Assembly (NCBI GenBank): GCA_945861725.1
Contig: CAMAVJ010000002.1
Coordinates: 62,001 to 126,000, forward strand
From: Rickettsia typhi
GTDB lineage: Bacteria > Pseudomonadota > Alphaproteobacteria > Rickettsiales > Deianiraeaceae
Reading direction: 5' to 3'
DNA length: 64,000 nt
Under the pieces are notes generated by a model. That model had not been told where the DNA came from. It saw nothing but the letters and a program-made list of their open reading frames with translations, and ran no database searches. How positions within the stretch are numbered: position 1 is the first letter of the stretch; each line of letters starts with the position of its first letter. Made by a program: the position numbers and the translations under genes. Shown here one piece after another: positions 9,349 to 17,751 of this stretch.

Positions 9349-10675
9349 CTTTCATAAAAACTCAAAAAACATTGCTAAAAACTTTAAGTTCGACAGTCGA
9401 AATTGCAAAGAAAACTCGATTTTCATCGCCCTTGAAACGGGTGATAGATCTGGTGTTGAGTTTATCAGTAACGCAATTTTAAATGGAGCAATTTGTGTTG
9501 TATCGCAAAGCGAAATTAATAACATTGATGACATTATCAATGTTCAACTGGAAGAATTTCCAAGTGATTTTTCAATTTTTGACGAAAAGAAATTCAATCT
9601 AATTGTTTCAGACACCCTTATCTTCATTCAAGATCTTGCACGGGAAAGGTTTAAAATGTTGCTATTAACGGGGATTAAAACCATTGCCGTAACAGGTTCA
9701 GTTGGAAAGACAACAACAAAGGAAATAATTGCCAATACACTAAGTCTCTACGGAAAAACGCACGCAAATTTTGGTAATTATAATAACCACATTGGTGTTC
9801 CAATTACAATTCTCAACTGCCCAATTGATGCAAGATTTCTTGTTCTTGAAATGGGAATGAACCATGTTGGAGAAATTAAAGAACTTGTGGAAATTGCTCC
9901 GTGTGATTTTAGAATAATCACAAATTCGAAGGAAAATCATGCTGGAAATTTTCAAAATGGACTTGATGGCGTTCTTGAAGCAAAATTTGAAATAATGGAA
10001 GGCGATCGTAAATTTGAACTTTTTATTGTGCACGAACTTTTTGAAAGATTCCAAAATGATGCGAAACTTGTTGAAAAATATTCTCAAAATCAGTTTCATA
10101 TTTTAAACAAGGAGGCAGAAGTTTTGTACGAAGATGGTAATACGGCATTTATTTACAAAGATAAACCGTTCACACTGCCAGCAATTTATTCCAGTGCTCA
10201 AGTTCAAATGTTTTGCCTTTCAATTGCTTTAATGGAAAGCGTAATTGGGCAGGATATTTCATACATCGTTGTTCCACAATTGAAGGGAAGGGGAAATATT
10301 GTTTTGTGGAATAGTGTGAAAATTATTGATGAAAGCTACAATGCATCACCTTCTTCAATGAAAAATGCACTAGAGAATTTCAAAAAATTTGTTGGCTCAA
10401 AGCTTTGCATTCTTGGTGATATGCGTGAACTTGGAACAGATTCTGAAAGATTTCACCAAGAAATTGCAGAACACTTACAAGAGAGCGACTATATTTTAGT
10501 TGGCGAACATTTTGCGAGCGTTAAAATTGATGGAGCAAAATACTTCGAAAATTACGAATCGTTGAAGGTGTTTCTTGAAACTGATGGTGATTTTCTACAA
10601 GCTTATCAAAACATTTTAGTAAAAGCCTCAAATGGCACGCTTCTTTGGAAGTTATTTGATGATATTTTTAAATAA
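9326..10675 (+). CDS. murF: UDP-N-acetylmuramoyl-tripeptide--D-alanyl-D-alanine ligase
   Basis: Last cytoplasmic ligase of peptidoglycan precursor synthesis. The Mur ligase P-loop GSVGKTTTK starts at residue 124, followed by NYNNHIGVP and LVLEMGMNHVGEI. The YNASPSSM block (YNANPTSM in most MurF proteins) marks MurF rather than MurC, D or E. The protein is 449 residues, as expected. No other mur genes are adjacent; upstream is an exported coiled-coil protein and downstream coaE, all overlapping on the plus strand. Confidence 0.93.
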   Translation: MQNFLQFSFHKNSKNIAKNFKFDSRNCKENSIFIALETGDRSGVEFISNAILNGAICVVSQSEINNIDDIINVQLEEFPSDFSIFDEKKFNLIVSDTLIFIQDLARERFKMLLLTGIKTIAVTGSVGKTTTKEIIANTLSLYGKTHANFGNYNNHIGVPITILNCPIDARFLVLEMGMNHVGEIKELVEIAPCDFRIITNSKENHAGNFQNGLDGVLEAKFEIMEGDRKFELFIVHELFERFQNDAKLVEKYSQNQFHILNKEAEVLYEDGNTAFIYKDKPFTLPAIYSSAQVQMFCLSIALMESVIGQDISYIVVPQLKGRGNIVLWNSVKIIDESYNASPSSMKNALENFKKFVGSKLCILGDMRELGTDSERFHQEIAEHLQESDYILVGEHFASVKIDGAKYFENYESLKVFLETDGDFLQAYQNILVKASNGTLLWKLFDDIFK

Positions 10676-11303
10676 AACAATTGTGAAAAAAATTGCGATA
10701 ACGGGCGGAATTGCTTCTGGGAAATCAACATTACTTAACAACTTTGCAACTAAATTTCCCGTTTTCAATTGCGATAATGCAATTAAACAAATCTATCAAA
10801 AAGAAGAAATTCTGGAAAAAATAAAAAAAACTTTTGCAATTGAGAACTTCTCCAAACCAGTATTACTCAAAATTCTTTTACAGCGGCCAGAAAATTTAAA
10901 AAAACTGGAAGCGATTTTGTATCCAGAACTTCACAAGTTGATGTTGGAATTTGAACGCCTTGCAAGAAAGAAATCCCACTCTGGGCAAATTAAATTAACA
11001 TTTTTTGAAGTTCCGCTACTTTTTGAAAAAAATCTTTCGCATAAGTATGATAGCATTGTTGTTATTAAGTCGAATAAAATTCAAAGAAAGAAAAATTTTT
11101 TAAAACGCAGCGGAAAAGTTGAACAGAGTGCTGATGTATTTAATTTATTCAATAACATACAATGGAGTGACGCAAAAAGGTTTTCAATTGTACAAAATTT
11201 TCAATATCGCAGAAAAAAAACTTTACTTTACTTTCTTCCAGTGACACAAAAATGCGACATCAATTTTTACAGAAATGTACACACATTTAAAATTAAAAAG
11301 TGA
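10659..11303 (+). CDS. coaE: dephospho-CoA kinase
   Basis: Phosphorylates dephospho-CoA, the last step of coenzyme A synthesis. The P-loop ITGGIASGKST is near the start, and FNCDNAIKQIY (the usual VDADxIxR region) and FEVPLLFEKNL match the family. I choose the ATG at 10659, preceded by GGAAG seven bases upstream; the GTG at 10683 is an alternative. The C-terminus beyond QWSDAKRFSIVQN diverges from other CoaE proteins and is basic. It overlaps dnaE by 29 bp, so the tail may have drifted under the constraint of that overlap. Confidence 0.85.
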   Translation: MIFLNKTIVKKIAITGGIASGKSTLLNNFATKFPVFNCDNAIKQIYQKEEILEKIKKTFAIENFSKPVLLKILLQRPENLKKLEAILYPELHKLMLEFERLARKKSHSGQIKLTFFEVPLLFEKNLSHKYDSIVVIKSNKIQRKKNFLKRSGKVEQSADVFNLFNNIQWSDAKRFSIVQNFQYRRKKTLLYFLPVTQKCDINFYRNVHTFKIKK

Positions 11304-14300
11304 ATATTCAATTTGCAGTAGCACGCTTAAAATTAAATCTGCTGTTGCAATTGCAAAGAATTTTGGCATAAAAAGCCTTGCAATTTGTGACGATGGCAAC
11401 CTTTTTGGCTCCCTTGAATTTGCAAATGAATGTGTAAAATATGACATCAAGCCAATTATTGGCGTAACAATGAAATTTCACACAAGTGACAAGGGAAATG
11501 AAAGAGAATTGGGCGAAATTTCACTTTTTGCAAAAAATCAAGAAGGTTATGAAAATATTTTGCAAATCACCAATTCAAATGAAGCAATTGATGGTTCTGG
11601 AATTTTACCATTGAAAACTCTTGAAAAATATCACAATGGAATTATTGTTATTTCACCAGTTGTTGATGTTTTAAAAATCACAAAAGGAATTTTCCAAAAA
11701 GGCGATATCTTTGCGGAAGTTTCTCGTTTCACAAATGAACCAAATGAAATTGAAAATGAAGCAAAATTAATTGAATTTGCTTGTGAAAATACAATTCCAC
11801 TTGTTGCAACAAATCCATCATATTTTGAAAGTGAAGAATTTTTCCCATCACAAGATGCCCTTCTGTGCATAAAAACTGGAAGGTTCACCTTGGAGGAGGA
11901 TCGTGAAATGTTCACACCAAATCACAATTTTAAAGTATCAGAAAAATTTGCAAAACTTTTCCACGATATTCCACACGCAGTTGAGCACACTAATTTCATT
12001 GCGGCAAAGTGCGATTATTATCCAAAACCATGTGCACCAATGATGCCAAAATTCGCCGACAATGAAGCATTCGAGCTTCAAACTCAGGCAAGGGAAGGGC
12101 TTGAAAAAAGACTTTCCGACATTGGAATGACAAAAGGCTTCACAAAAGAAGACTATACAAACAGACTTGAATACGAGATTGGTATTATTTCCAAAATGGG
12201 ATTTGATGGTTACTTCCTAATAGTCTCAGATTTTATAAAATGGAGTAAGGCGAATGGCATTGCTGTTGGTCCTGGAAGAGGTTCTGGAGTTGGTAGTCTT
12301 GTTGCATATTCACTTTATATAACTGATCTTGATCCGCTTCGTTACGGTTTATTTTTTGAACGATTTCTTGATCCTGAAAGGGTATCGATGCCCGATTTTG
12401 ATGTCGATTTTTGTCAGGAAGAGCGTCATAAAGTTATTGATTATGTTCAAGCTAAGTACGGAAGCGAAAAAGTTGCCGCAATTGTAACATTTGGAAGACT
12501 TCAAGCACGTGCCGTTTTAAAAGATGTTGGGCGAGTGCTTCAAGTTCCTTATGTTGTCGTTGATAGAATCTGCAAAATGGTTCCATTTAATCCCGTTGCA
12601 CCAGTCACACTTTCGCAAGCAATTGAAATGGATAAAGATCTTCAAGAGCAAAAAGCTAGCGATGATATCATTGCTAATTTACTTGATATTGGAATGAATT
12701 TGGAAGGATTGGTTCGCCATACTTCAACGCACGCTGCGGGAATTATTATAAGCAATGAGGACTTGAGAAAATCTGTTCCATTGGTAAAATCGCACGATCA
12801 AGAACTTCCAGCCGTTGGATATTCAATGAAAATGGCGGAAATGGCTGGGCTTGTGAAATTCGATTTCCTTGGTTTAAAAACTTTAACAGTTATAAAAAAA
12901 GCGTGCATTTTGATTAAGGAAAATCACGGAGTTGAAATCACGCTTAATAAAATTCCACTTGATGACCCAAAAACATTTGAACTACTCCAAAATGGCTTAA
13001 CAAAAGGAGTTTTCCAACTCGATGCCGCAATTCCACGCGATGCAATGAAGCAAATGAAGATTGATACAATTGATGATATAATTGCGTTGACATCACTGAA
13101 TAGACCTGGTCCAATGGAAAATCTTCCATCGTTTATTTTGCGGAAAATTGGTAAGGAGAAAATTGATTATCCGCACCCATTATTTGAAAATGTTCTGAAG
13201 GGGACTTATGGAATTATAATTTATCAAGAACAGGTTATTAAAATTGCACAAGTTTTTGCGGGGTACAGCTTCAGCGAGGCTGATATGTTGCGTCGTGCTA
13301 TGGGAAAAAAAGACAAAGATGAAATGGAAAGGCAGAAACTTCAATTTATCGAAGGAGCAAAAAAAAATTCAGTTCAAACAAAAAAAGCAGGGGAGATTTT
13401 TGCCCTTGTTGAAAAATTTGCAGGTTATGGATTTAACAAAGCACACGCTGCTGCGTATTCAGTTATTTCATTTCACACGGCGTATTTAAAGGCTCATTAT
13501 CCGTTGGAATTTTATACTTCACTCCTAAATCTTGATATTGGAAATACGGATAACTTGAACATCTTTATTGCGGAGGCGAGGCAATCCGGTATTAAGTTTA
13601 TCACGCCAAATGTTAATACATCTAGCACATTTTTCAAAATCGTTGAAGGCAAAATTGAATACGCACTTTCGGCTATCAAAGGTGTTGGTGAAATGGCGAC
13701 TTTCCAAATTGAACAAGAAAGAAAGAATGGTAACTTTACAAATGTCTTTGATTTTGTCGAGCGTCTTGGTTCAAAATTTGCGAATAAAAAGGTTGTCGAA
13801 GGTTTGGCAAAGGCGGGAGGATTCTTAGATCTTCACCCTAATACAAACGAAATTTTACAAAACATTCAATCAATTCTTTCAGTTTCTGAAAAAAATAAGG
13901 GTGACGATTCGCAGTTTTCTCTTTTTGGAGACGCTGAAATTAAAACTCACCCAACATTGAAACGAGCGGAAAAATTTTCACCAAATGAAGCACTTTTGGC
14001 TGAATTTGAAGCGTTTGGATTCTATTTATCGTCCCATCCACTTACAAACTTCAGCAATAAAATTGAAAAGTATGACATAAAATCATTTATGCAGGTGAAT
14101 GAAATGTTGCTTAACGACGAAAGTGAAATTTATGTGAAAATGGCAGGTGTGATTAGCATTTTAAAGCAAAGAAGTGGAATTCGAGGGCGTTTTGCCTTTT
14201 TGCATATTTCCGATCTCACAGGTGTGTTTGAAGTTGCAATTTTTAAAGATGATATTATAGAAAAAAATCGTGATATTATAGAAGTTGGAAAGGTTGTGGT

Positions 14301-14736
14301 TATGAATGTTTCTGCCTCAAAAAATGAGTCAGGAAATGCAAGATTAATCGTCAACGATATTTCTTCAATTGAAGATGATCGCAAAATTCAAGAATTTAAT
14401 GGTAGTGCACCAAAAAAATTCTGGCAGAAAAATTCTGAGAAAAAAGCCGATATTCCAAGAATAATTAGCAATGCAAAGTTTGAGACACAAAATAATAATC
14501 AAATGCAAGGGCAAATTCAATCCCAGAAAAAATCTGATACCGTTGATATATCAATTTTACACTCACGCAAAATGGAAGTTTATAGCGATGACATTAATCA
14601 TTTGCTGGAAATAAAAAAATTTAGTCACGGAGAAACAAAGATTTCAATTATAATAAACGGATTTATAGTTGAAATAGGCTCTTTCACGGTGCCAATGGAT
14701 TTTGTTCGAAAATTAGGCGAAAAAGCAAAGATTTAA
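11275..14736 (+). CDS. dnaE: DNA polymerase III subunit alpha
   Basis: Replicative polymerase catalytic subunit, 1,153 residues. The N-terminal PHP domain begins MYTHLKLKSEYS, where the usual metal-binding HxH is HLK-x-K, so this PHP domain is probably inactive, as in E. coli. The catalytic aspartates are D376 and D378 (PDFDVDF) and D530 (KFDFLGLKTL). GPGRGSGVGSLVAY and FNKAHAAAYSVIS are intact. An OB-fold lies near residues 950-1040. The start is fixed by the conserved N-terminus, although it overlaps coaE. Confidence 0.97.
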   Translation: MYTHLKLKSEYSICSSTLKIKSAVAIAKNFGIKSLAICDDGNLFGSLEFANECVKYDIKPIIGVTMKFHTSDKGNERELGEISLFAKNQEGYENILQITNSNEAIDGSGILPLKTLEKYHNGIIVISPVVDVLKITKGIFQKGDIFAEVSRFTNEPNEIENEAKLIEFACENTIPLVATNPSYFESEEFFPSQDALLCIKTGRFTLEEDREMFTPNHNFKVSEKFAKLFHDIPHAVEHTNFIAAKCDYYPKPCAPMMPKFADNEAFELQTQAREGLEKRLSDIGMTKGFTKEDYTNRLEYEIGIISKMGFDGYFLIVSDFIKWSKANGIAVGPGRGSGVGSLVAYSLYITDLDPLRYGLFFERFLDPERVSMPDFDVDFCQEERHKVIDYVQAKYGSEKVAAIVTFGRLQARAVLKDVGRVLQVPYVVVDRICKMVPFNPVAPVTLSQAIEMDKDLQEQKASDDIIANLLDIGMNLEGLVRHTSTHAAGIIISNEDLRKSVPLVKSHDQELPAVGYSMKMAEMAGLVKFDFLGLKTLTVIKKACILIKENHGVEITLNKIPLDDPKTFELLQNGLTKGVFQLDAAIPRDAMKQMKIDTIDDIIALTSLNRPGPMENLPSFILRKIGKEKIDYPHPLFENVLKGTYGIIIYQEQVIKIAQVFAGYSFSEADMLRRAMGKKDKDEMERQKLQFIEGAKKNSVQTKKAGEIFALVEKFAGYGFNKAHAAAYSVISFHTAYLKAHYPLEFYTSLLNLDIGNTDNLNIFIAEARQSGIKFITPNVNTSSTFFKIVEGKIEYALSAIKGVGEMATFQIEQERKNGNFTNVFDFVERLGSKFANKKVVEGLAKAGGFLDLHPNTNEILQNIQSILSVSEKNKGDDSQFSLFGDAEIKTHPTLKRAEKFSPNEALLAEFEAFGFYLSSHPLTNFSNKIEKYDIKSFMQVNEMLLNDESEIYVKMAGVISILKQRSGIRGRFAFLHISDLTGVFEVAIFKDDIIEKNRDIIEVGKVVVMNVSASKNESGNARLIVNDISSIEDDRKIQEFNGSAPKKFWQKNSEKKADIPRIISNAKFETQNNNQMQGQIQSQKKSDTVDISILHSRKMEVYSDDINHLLEIKKFSHGETKISIIINGFIVEIGSFTVPMDFVRKLGEKAKI

Positions 14737-14754
14737 CAATAGTCATTGAAAAAG

Positions 14755-15330
14755 TTACCTCCAATGTGGTCCTTCAAACCAAGCTGCAAGGCTATGTCTT
14801 ATACCTTTTGTGACGGGATTCGCCTTGTGGTGGAACATTGGTGGAAAAAATATTATCGTGCCCTGTTCTCTTATTTCATTTTGAGGAAGTGGAATCATTC
14901 CGGGTTCAACGATTTCAAGATTACCTCCTTCATAGGTTGTTGGGTCAGAAAGCTGAACTATGCACGAAAGTTTGCGATGAAAATCATTTGTACTTTTCCA
15001 AATCACATCCTGATGAACTTTGTATTCTCCAAGATATGCCGAATCATATTCAGCAAGTTGAATAAAATCGAGCTTTGTTATATGAAAATTCCAGAAATCA
15101 AGGTTTGCTCGCATTCCCGTTTTCCAAATTGCATCAAAAAGATGATTAAATTTTGAATTGGTATTTTGAAGAAATTGTGTACGTGACTTTCGAATGGCGT
15201 CGTCTTGAACCATGTTAACATTATCGCCAACTTTTGCCGTATGCACTTCCAAATCTGAAGCATCACCAAGAATTTGTTGACAAATTTCCTTAGGCAAATA
15301 CGACTTAAAGTAACAATATTCGTGCTTCAT
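14755..15330 (-). CDS. 2-oxoglutarate/Fe(II)-dependent oxygenase, PKHD-like
   Basis: Probable non-haem iron dioxygenase, substrate unknown. A facial triad is visible: H and D in KVHQDVIW, and a distal H in PPMFHHKANPVTKG, followed by R in GIRHSLAAWFEGP that would bind 2-oxoglutarate. The fold and length (191) fit the prolyl-4-hydroxylase alpha-like domain family. It is monocistronic, ending 18 bp from the convergent dnaE. Confidence 0.75.
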   Translation of the reverse strand: MKHEYCYFKSYLPKEICQQILGDASDLEVHTAKVGDNVNMVQDDAIRKSRTQFLQNTNSKFNHLFDAIWKTGMRANLDFWNFHITKLDFIQLAEYDSAYLGEYKVHQDVIWKSTNDFHRKLSCIVQLSDPTTYEGGNLEIVEPGMIPLPQNEIREQGTIIFFPPMFHHKANPVTKGIRHSLAAWFEGPHWR

Positions 15331-15371
15331 AAAAATAACTACTATAGTAAATAAAAATATTTACGCCATTC

Positions 15372-15393
15372 CAATTGTCAAGCAATTGTCAAG
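15372..15393. repeat. tandem 11-bp repeat upstream of bioB
   Basis: The 11-mer CAATTGTCAAG occurs twice head-to-tail. One helical turn separates the copies, so a protein could contact both on one face of the DNA. It sits about 11 bp upstream of a TTGACT -35-like box (15404-15409) and about 75 bp before the bioB ATG. A regulatory role is inference. Confidence 0.5.
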
Positions 15394-15465
15394 AATAAAA
15401 CTCTTGACTACTCAAAACCATCACTGTAAAAATTACACTTCATAAGTAATATTCAATAAGGCAAT

Positions 15466-16404
15466 ATGCAATGGAATTTAGAACAAGCGGTTGAACTTTC
15501 AAAAAAACCTCTTTTTGATGTAATATTTCAAGCAAGGCAAGTACATTGTGAAAATCATAATCCAAATGAAGTTGAAATTGCGACATTATGTTCGATAAAA
15601 ACTGGCTCATGCCCTGAAGATTGTAAGTATTGCCCACAGTCTGCACATCACAATACTGGTCTTGAAAAGCAACCGCTTATGGTGAAAGAAGAAATTCTTC
15701 AGCACGCCATTGAAGCAAAAAATGCTGGAGCAACAAGGTTTTGTATGGGTGCGGCTTGGCGTCGTCTTCACGCAAATGATACCGACAAAATGTGTGAAAT
15801 AATTTCTGCGGTGAAGGATCTAGGAATTGAAACATGTGCGACATTTGGCACTATTACGAAGGAGCAAGCAATTTCAATGAAAAATGCAGGGCTAGATTAT
15901 TACAATCACAACTTAGATACGTCAGAGGAATTTTATGATAAAATTATAACAACTCGCCCTTACAGTGAACGCCTTGAAACGCTGGATTACGTCGCCGATG
16001 CAGGAATTAATATTTGTTGCGGTGGAATTGTTGGAATGGGTGAAACCTTTGAAGATCGCCTTAAAATGCTCGTAACTCTTTCAAAACTCAAACGACAACC
16101 AGACTCCATTCCAATTAATATGCTTGTGAAAGCAAAAGGAACACCACTTGAGCACGCAAAAGATGTTGACCCATTTGAATATATCCGCCTTGTGGCAATT
16201 ACTCGAATAATGTTTCCAAAGGCGTTTGTTCGTCTTTCAGCGGGGCGATTCAATATGAGCGAAGAAATGCAAGCAATGTGTTTTATGGCTGGTGCAAATT
16301 CAATTTTTTATGGTGAAAAACTTCTGACAACACCAAATAACGATGCTAATACAGATTTAGAACTCCTCAAAAAACTTGATTTACGCCAAATGGTGAAGGC
16401 GTAG
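15466..16404 (+). CDS. bioB: biotin synthase
   Basis: Radical-SAM enzyme inserting sulfur into dethiobiotin. The radical-SAM cysteines are C49, C53 and C56 (SCPEDCKYCPQS). The RFCMGAAWR block, the YYNHNLDTS block and the RLSAGRFNMS block that ligates the [2Fe-2S] cluster are intact. Length (312) is normal. No bioA, D, F or birA is present, so it either salvages dethiobiotin or works with genes elsewhere. A TTGACT box at 15404 is followed 17 bp later by an A-rich -10 candidate. Confidence 0.96.
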   Translation: MQWNLEQAVELSKKPLFDVIFQARQVHCENHNPNEVEIATLCSIKTGSCPEDCKYCPQSAHHNTGLEKQPLMVKEEILQHAIEAKNAGATRFCMGAAWRRLHANDTDKMCEIISAVKDLGIETCATFGTITKEQAISMKNAGLDYYNHNLDTSEEFYDKIITTRPYSERLETLDYVADAGINICCGGIVGMGETFEDRLKMLVTLSKLKRQPDSIPINMLVKAKGTPLEHAKDVDPFEYIRLVAITRIMFPKAFVRLSAGRFNMSEEMQAMCFMAGANSIFYGEKLLTTPNNDANTDLELLKKLDLRQMVKA

Positions 16405-16483
16405 CAAGGAATTGATAACACTAAAAAATCTTGACTTATTATAAGTTGTGCCTTGTTAGAATTTTTATTATTTTTACAAATAT

Positions 16484-16945
16484 ATGTCCGTCAACGAAAG
16501 AATTAAAGAATTAGGAATTGTAATTCCACAGGCGTCAAAACCAATTGCAAATTATGTTGGAGCTAGAAAAGTTGGAAATAGAATTTATATTTCAGGGCAG
16601 TTGCCTTTGGAAAACGGTCAGTTGAAATATATTGGAAAGGTTGGAAAGGAAATTTCAATACAAGATGCCGTAAAAGCAGCAGAACTTTGTGCGATTAACA
16701 TTTTATCGCAACTTTCTGCTATCCTTTCAAGCGATCTTGACTCGATTGAATCGTGTGTAAAACTTGGAATTTTTGTCAATGCTATTCCTGAATTTGAGGA
16801 TCACTCAATCGTTGCAAATGGTGCTTCAGATTTAATCGTGAACATTTTTGGAGACGTTGGAATTCACGCAAGAGCAGCTGTTGGAGTTGCCTCACTACCA
16901 AAAAATGTCGCTGTTGAAGTTGAAGCAATTTTTATTGTGCGGTAA
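16484..16945 (+). CDS. RidA family protein (enamine/imine deaminase)
   Basis: YjgF/YER057c/UK114 family. RidA proteins hydrolyse reactive enamines and imines formed by PLP enzymes. The block RIYISGQLPLENGQL and the C-terminal VEVEAIFIVR with its preceding R (HARAAVGVASLP) are present. At 153 residues it belongs to the longer subgroup common in alphaproteobacteria. It is followed by a small hairpin and then the repeated hairpin element at 16977. Confidence 0.88.
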   Translation: MSVNERIKELGIVIPQASKPIANYVGARKVGNRIYISGQLPLENGQLKYIGKVGKEISIQDAVKAAELCAINILSQLSAILSSDLDSIESCVKLGIFVNAIPEFEDHSIVANGASDLIVNIFGDVGIHARAAVGVASLPKNVAVEVEAIFIVR

Positions 16946-16948
16946 ATT

Positions 16949-16965
16949 TCGATTGCAACAATCGA
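16949..16965 (+). terminator. short hairpin after ridA
   Basis: A perfect 7-bp stem (TCGATTG / CAATCGA) with a 3-nt loop lies 4 bp after the ridA stop codon. No U-tract follows directly; the stronger terminator-like structure is the repeat element that begins 11 bp later. Confidence 0.4.
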
Positions 16966-16976
16966 TTAAAAACTGG

Positions 16977-17039
16977 AAATAAAAAAAAATAGTTTGTTCT
17001 ACTGTACTATAACACGATAACAAACTATTTTTTTATTTT
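16977..17039 (+). repeat. dispersed hairpin element, copy A
   Basis: A sequence with a 15-bp stem (16984-16998 pairs with 17019-17033), a 20-nt loop, an A-run on the left and T-run on the right. Nearly the same sequence, including the loop and not only the stem, occurs in inverted orientation at 49784-49847. Here it lies just after ridA and could end its transcription. Loop conservation suggests a real repeat family, not merely two similar terminators. Confidence 0.75.
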
Positions 17040-17114
17040 AGTTCTCTTGGCAATGCTTTTTTAACTTGATTTTTTAATTATAAGAAATTGATACAATGTA
17101 TCTTTCTATAAGCT

Positions 17115-17672
17115 ATGATTATTTCCTATAAAAACAACAAGCCAACGATTGATGGTTCGGCGTTTATTGCACAAAATGCTGTTATTTCTGGAAGTGTGAT
17201 TATCGGTGCCAATGTTGGAATTTGGTACGGCTGCACTTTAAGGGGTGACATCGCCACGATTGAAGTTGGTGAAAATAGCAATATCCAAGATGGAACGGTC
17301 ATTCATGGGACAAGAGCCAACCACGCACAAAATAAAACTGGGGACACACCCGCAAACACAACAATCGGGAAAAATGTAACCATTGGTCATAATTGTATAA
17401 TCCACGCGGCAACGGTTGAGGATGAGGCTTTTATTGGCATGGGTTCGATCATGATGGATCTTTCGCGAGTTGAAAAACACGGAATGCTTGCTGCTGGTTC
17501 AGTTCTTTCGCCAAAAAAAGTTGTGAAAACTGGCGAACTATGGGCGGGAGTACCAGCAAAATTCTTTAGAATGCTCACACAAGAAGAAATTGATTACATC
17601 AAAACCTCGGCGGATAACTACCGCATTCTTGCGATGGAATATAAGAATGAGAGTTTTGAGGTTAAAATATAA
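17115..17672 (+). CDS. gamma-class carbonic anhydrase family protein
   Basis: Left-handed beta-helix trimer protein of the CA/PaaY/YrdA family. Hexapeptide repeats run through residues 15-130. The metal-binding histidines of the family correspond to IHGT (with RANH after it), TIGHNC and IIHAATV. The family includes active zinc or iron carbonic anhydrases and proteins without proven activity, so catalysis is not certain. Length is 185. It stands alone and ends convergently with sdhA. Confidence 0.88.
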   Translation: MIISYKNNKPTIDGSAFIAQNAVISGSVIIGANVGIWYGCTLRGDIATIEVGENSNIQDGTVIHGTRANHAQNKTGDTPANTTIGKNVTIGHNCIIHAATVEDEAFIGMGSIMMDLSRVEKHGMLAAGSVLSPKKVVKTGELWAGVPAKFFRMLTQEEIDYIKTSADNYRILAMEYKNESFEVKI

Positions 17673-17695
17673 TATATCATAAAACTTATCATCAA

Positions 17696-17722
17696 ATTTA
17701 CGAATGCATTGCACTCGTAAAT
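17696..17722. terminator. hairpin between convergent genes (likely bidirectional terminator)
   Basis: An ATTTACGA / TCGTAAAT 8-bp stem, one A-C mismatch, a TGC / GCA inner stem and a 3-nt loop. It lies centrally between the gamma-carbonic anhydrase stop (17672) and the sdhA stop (17752). Its flanks are A/T-rich, not a pure U-tract, so efficiency is uncertain. Confidence 0.5.
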
Positions 17723-17751
17723 ATAAATACCGTAAACCTTCCAGTTCAAAC

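Noticed and set aside
11100..11303. Frameshift in the C-terminal part of coaE
   Set aside because: The tail is odd, but no alternative frame restores the family sequence. Divergence under overlap with dnaE is a simpler reading.
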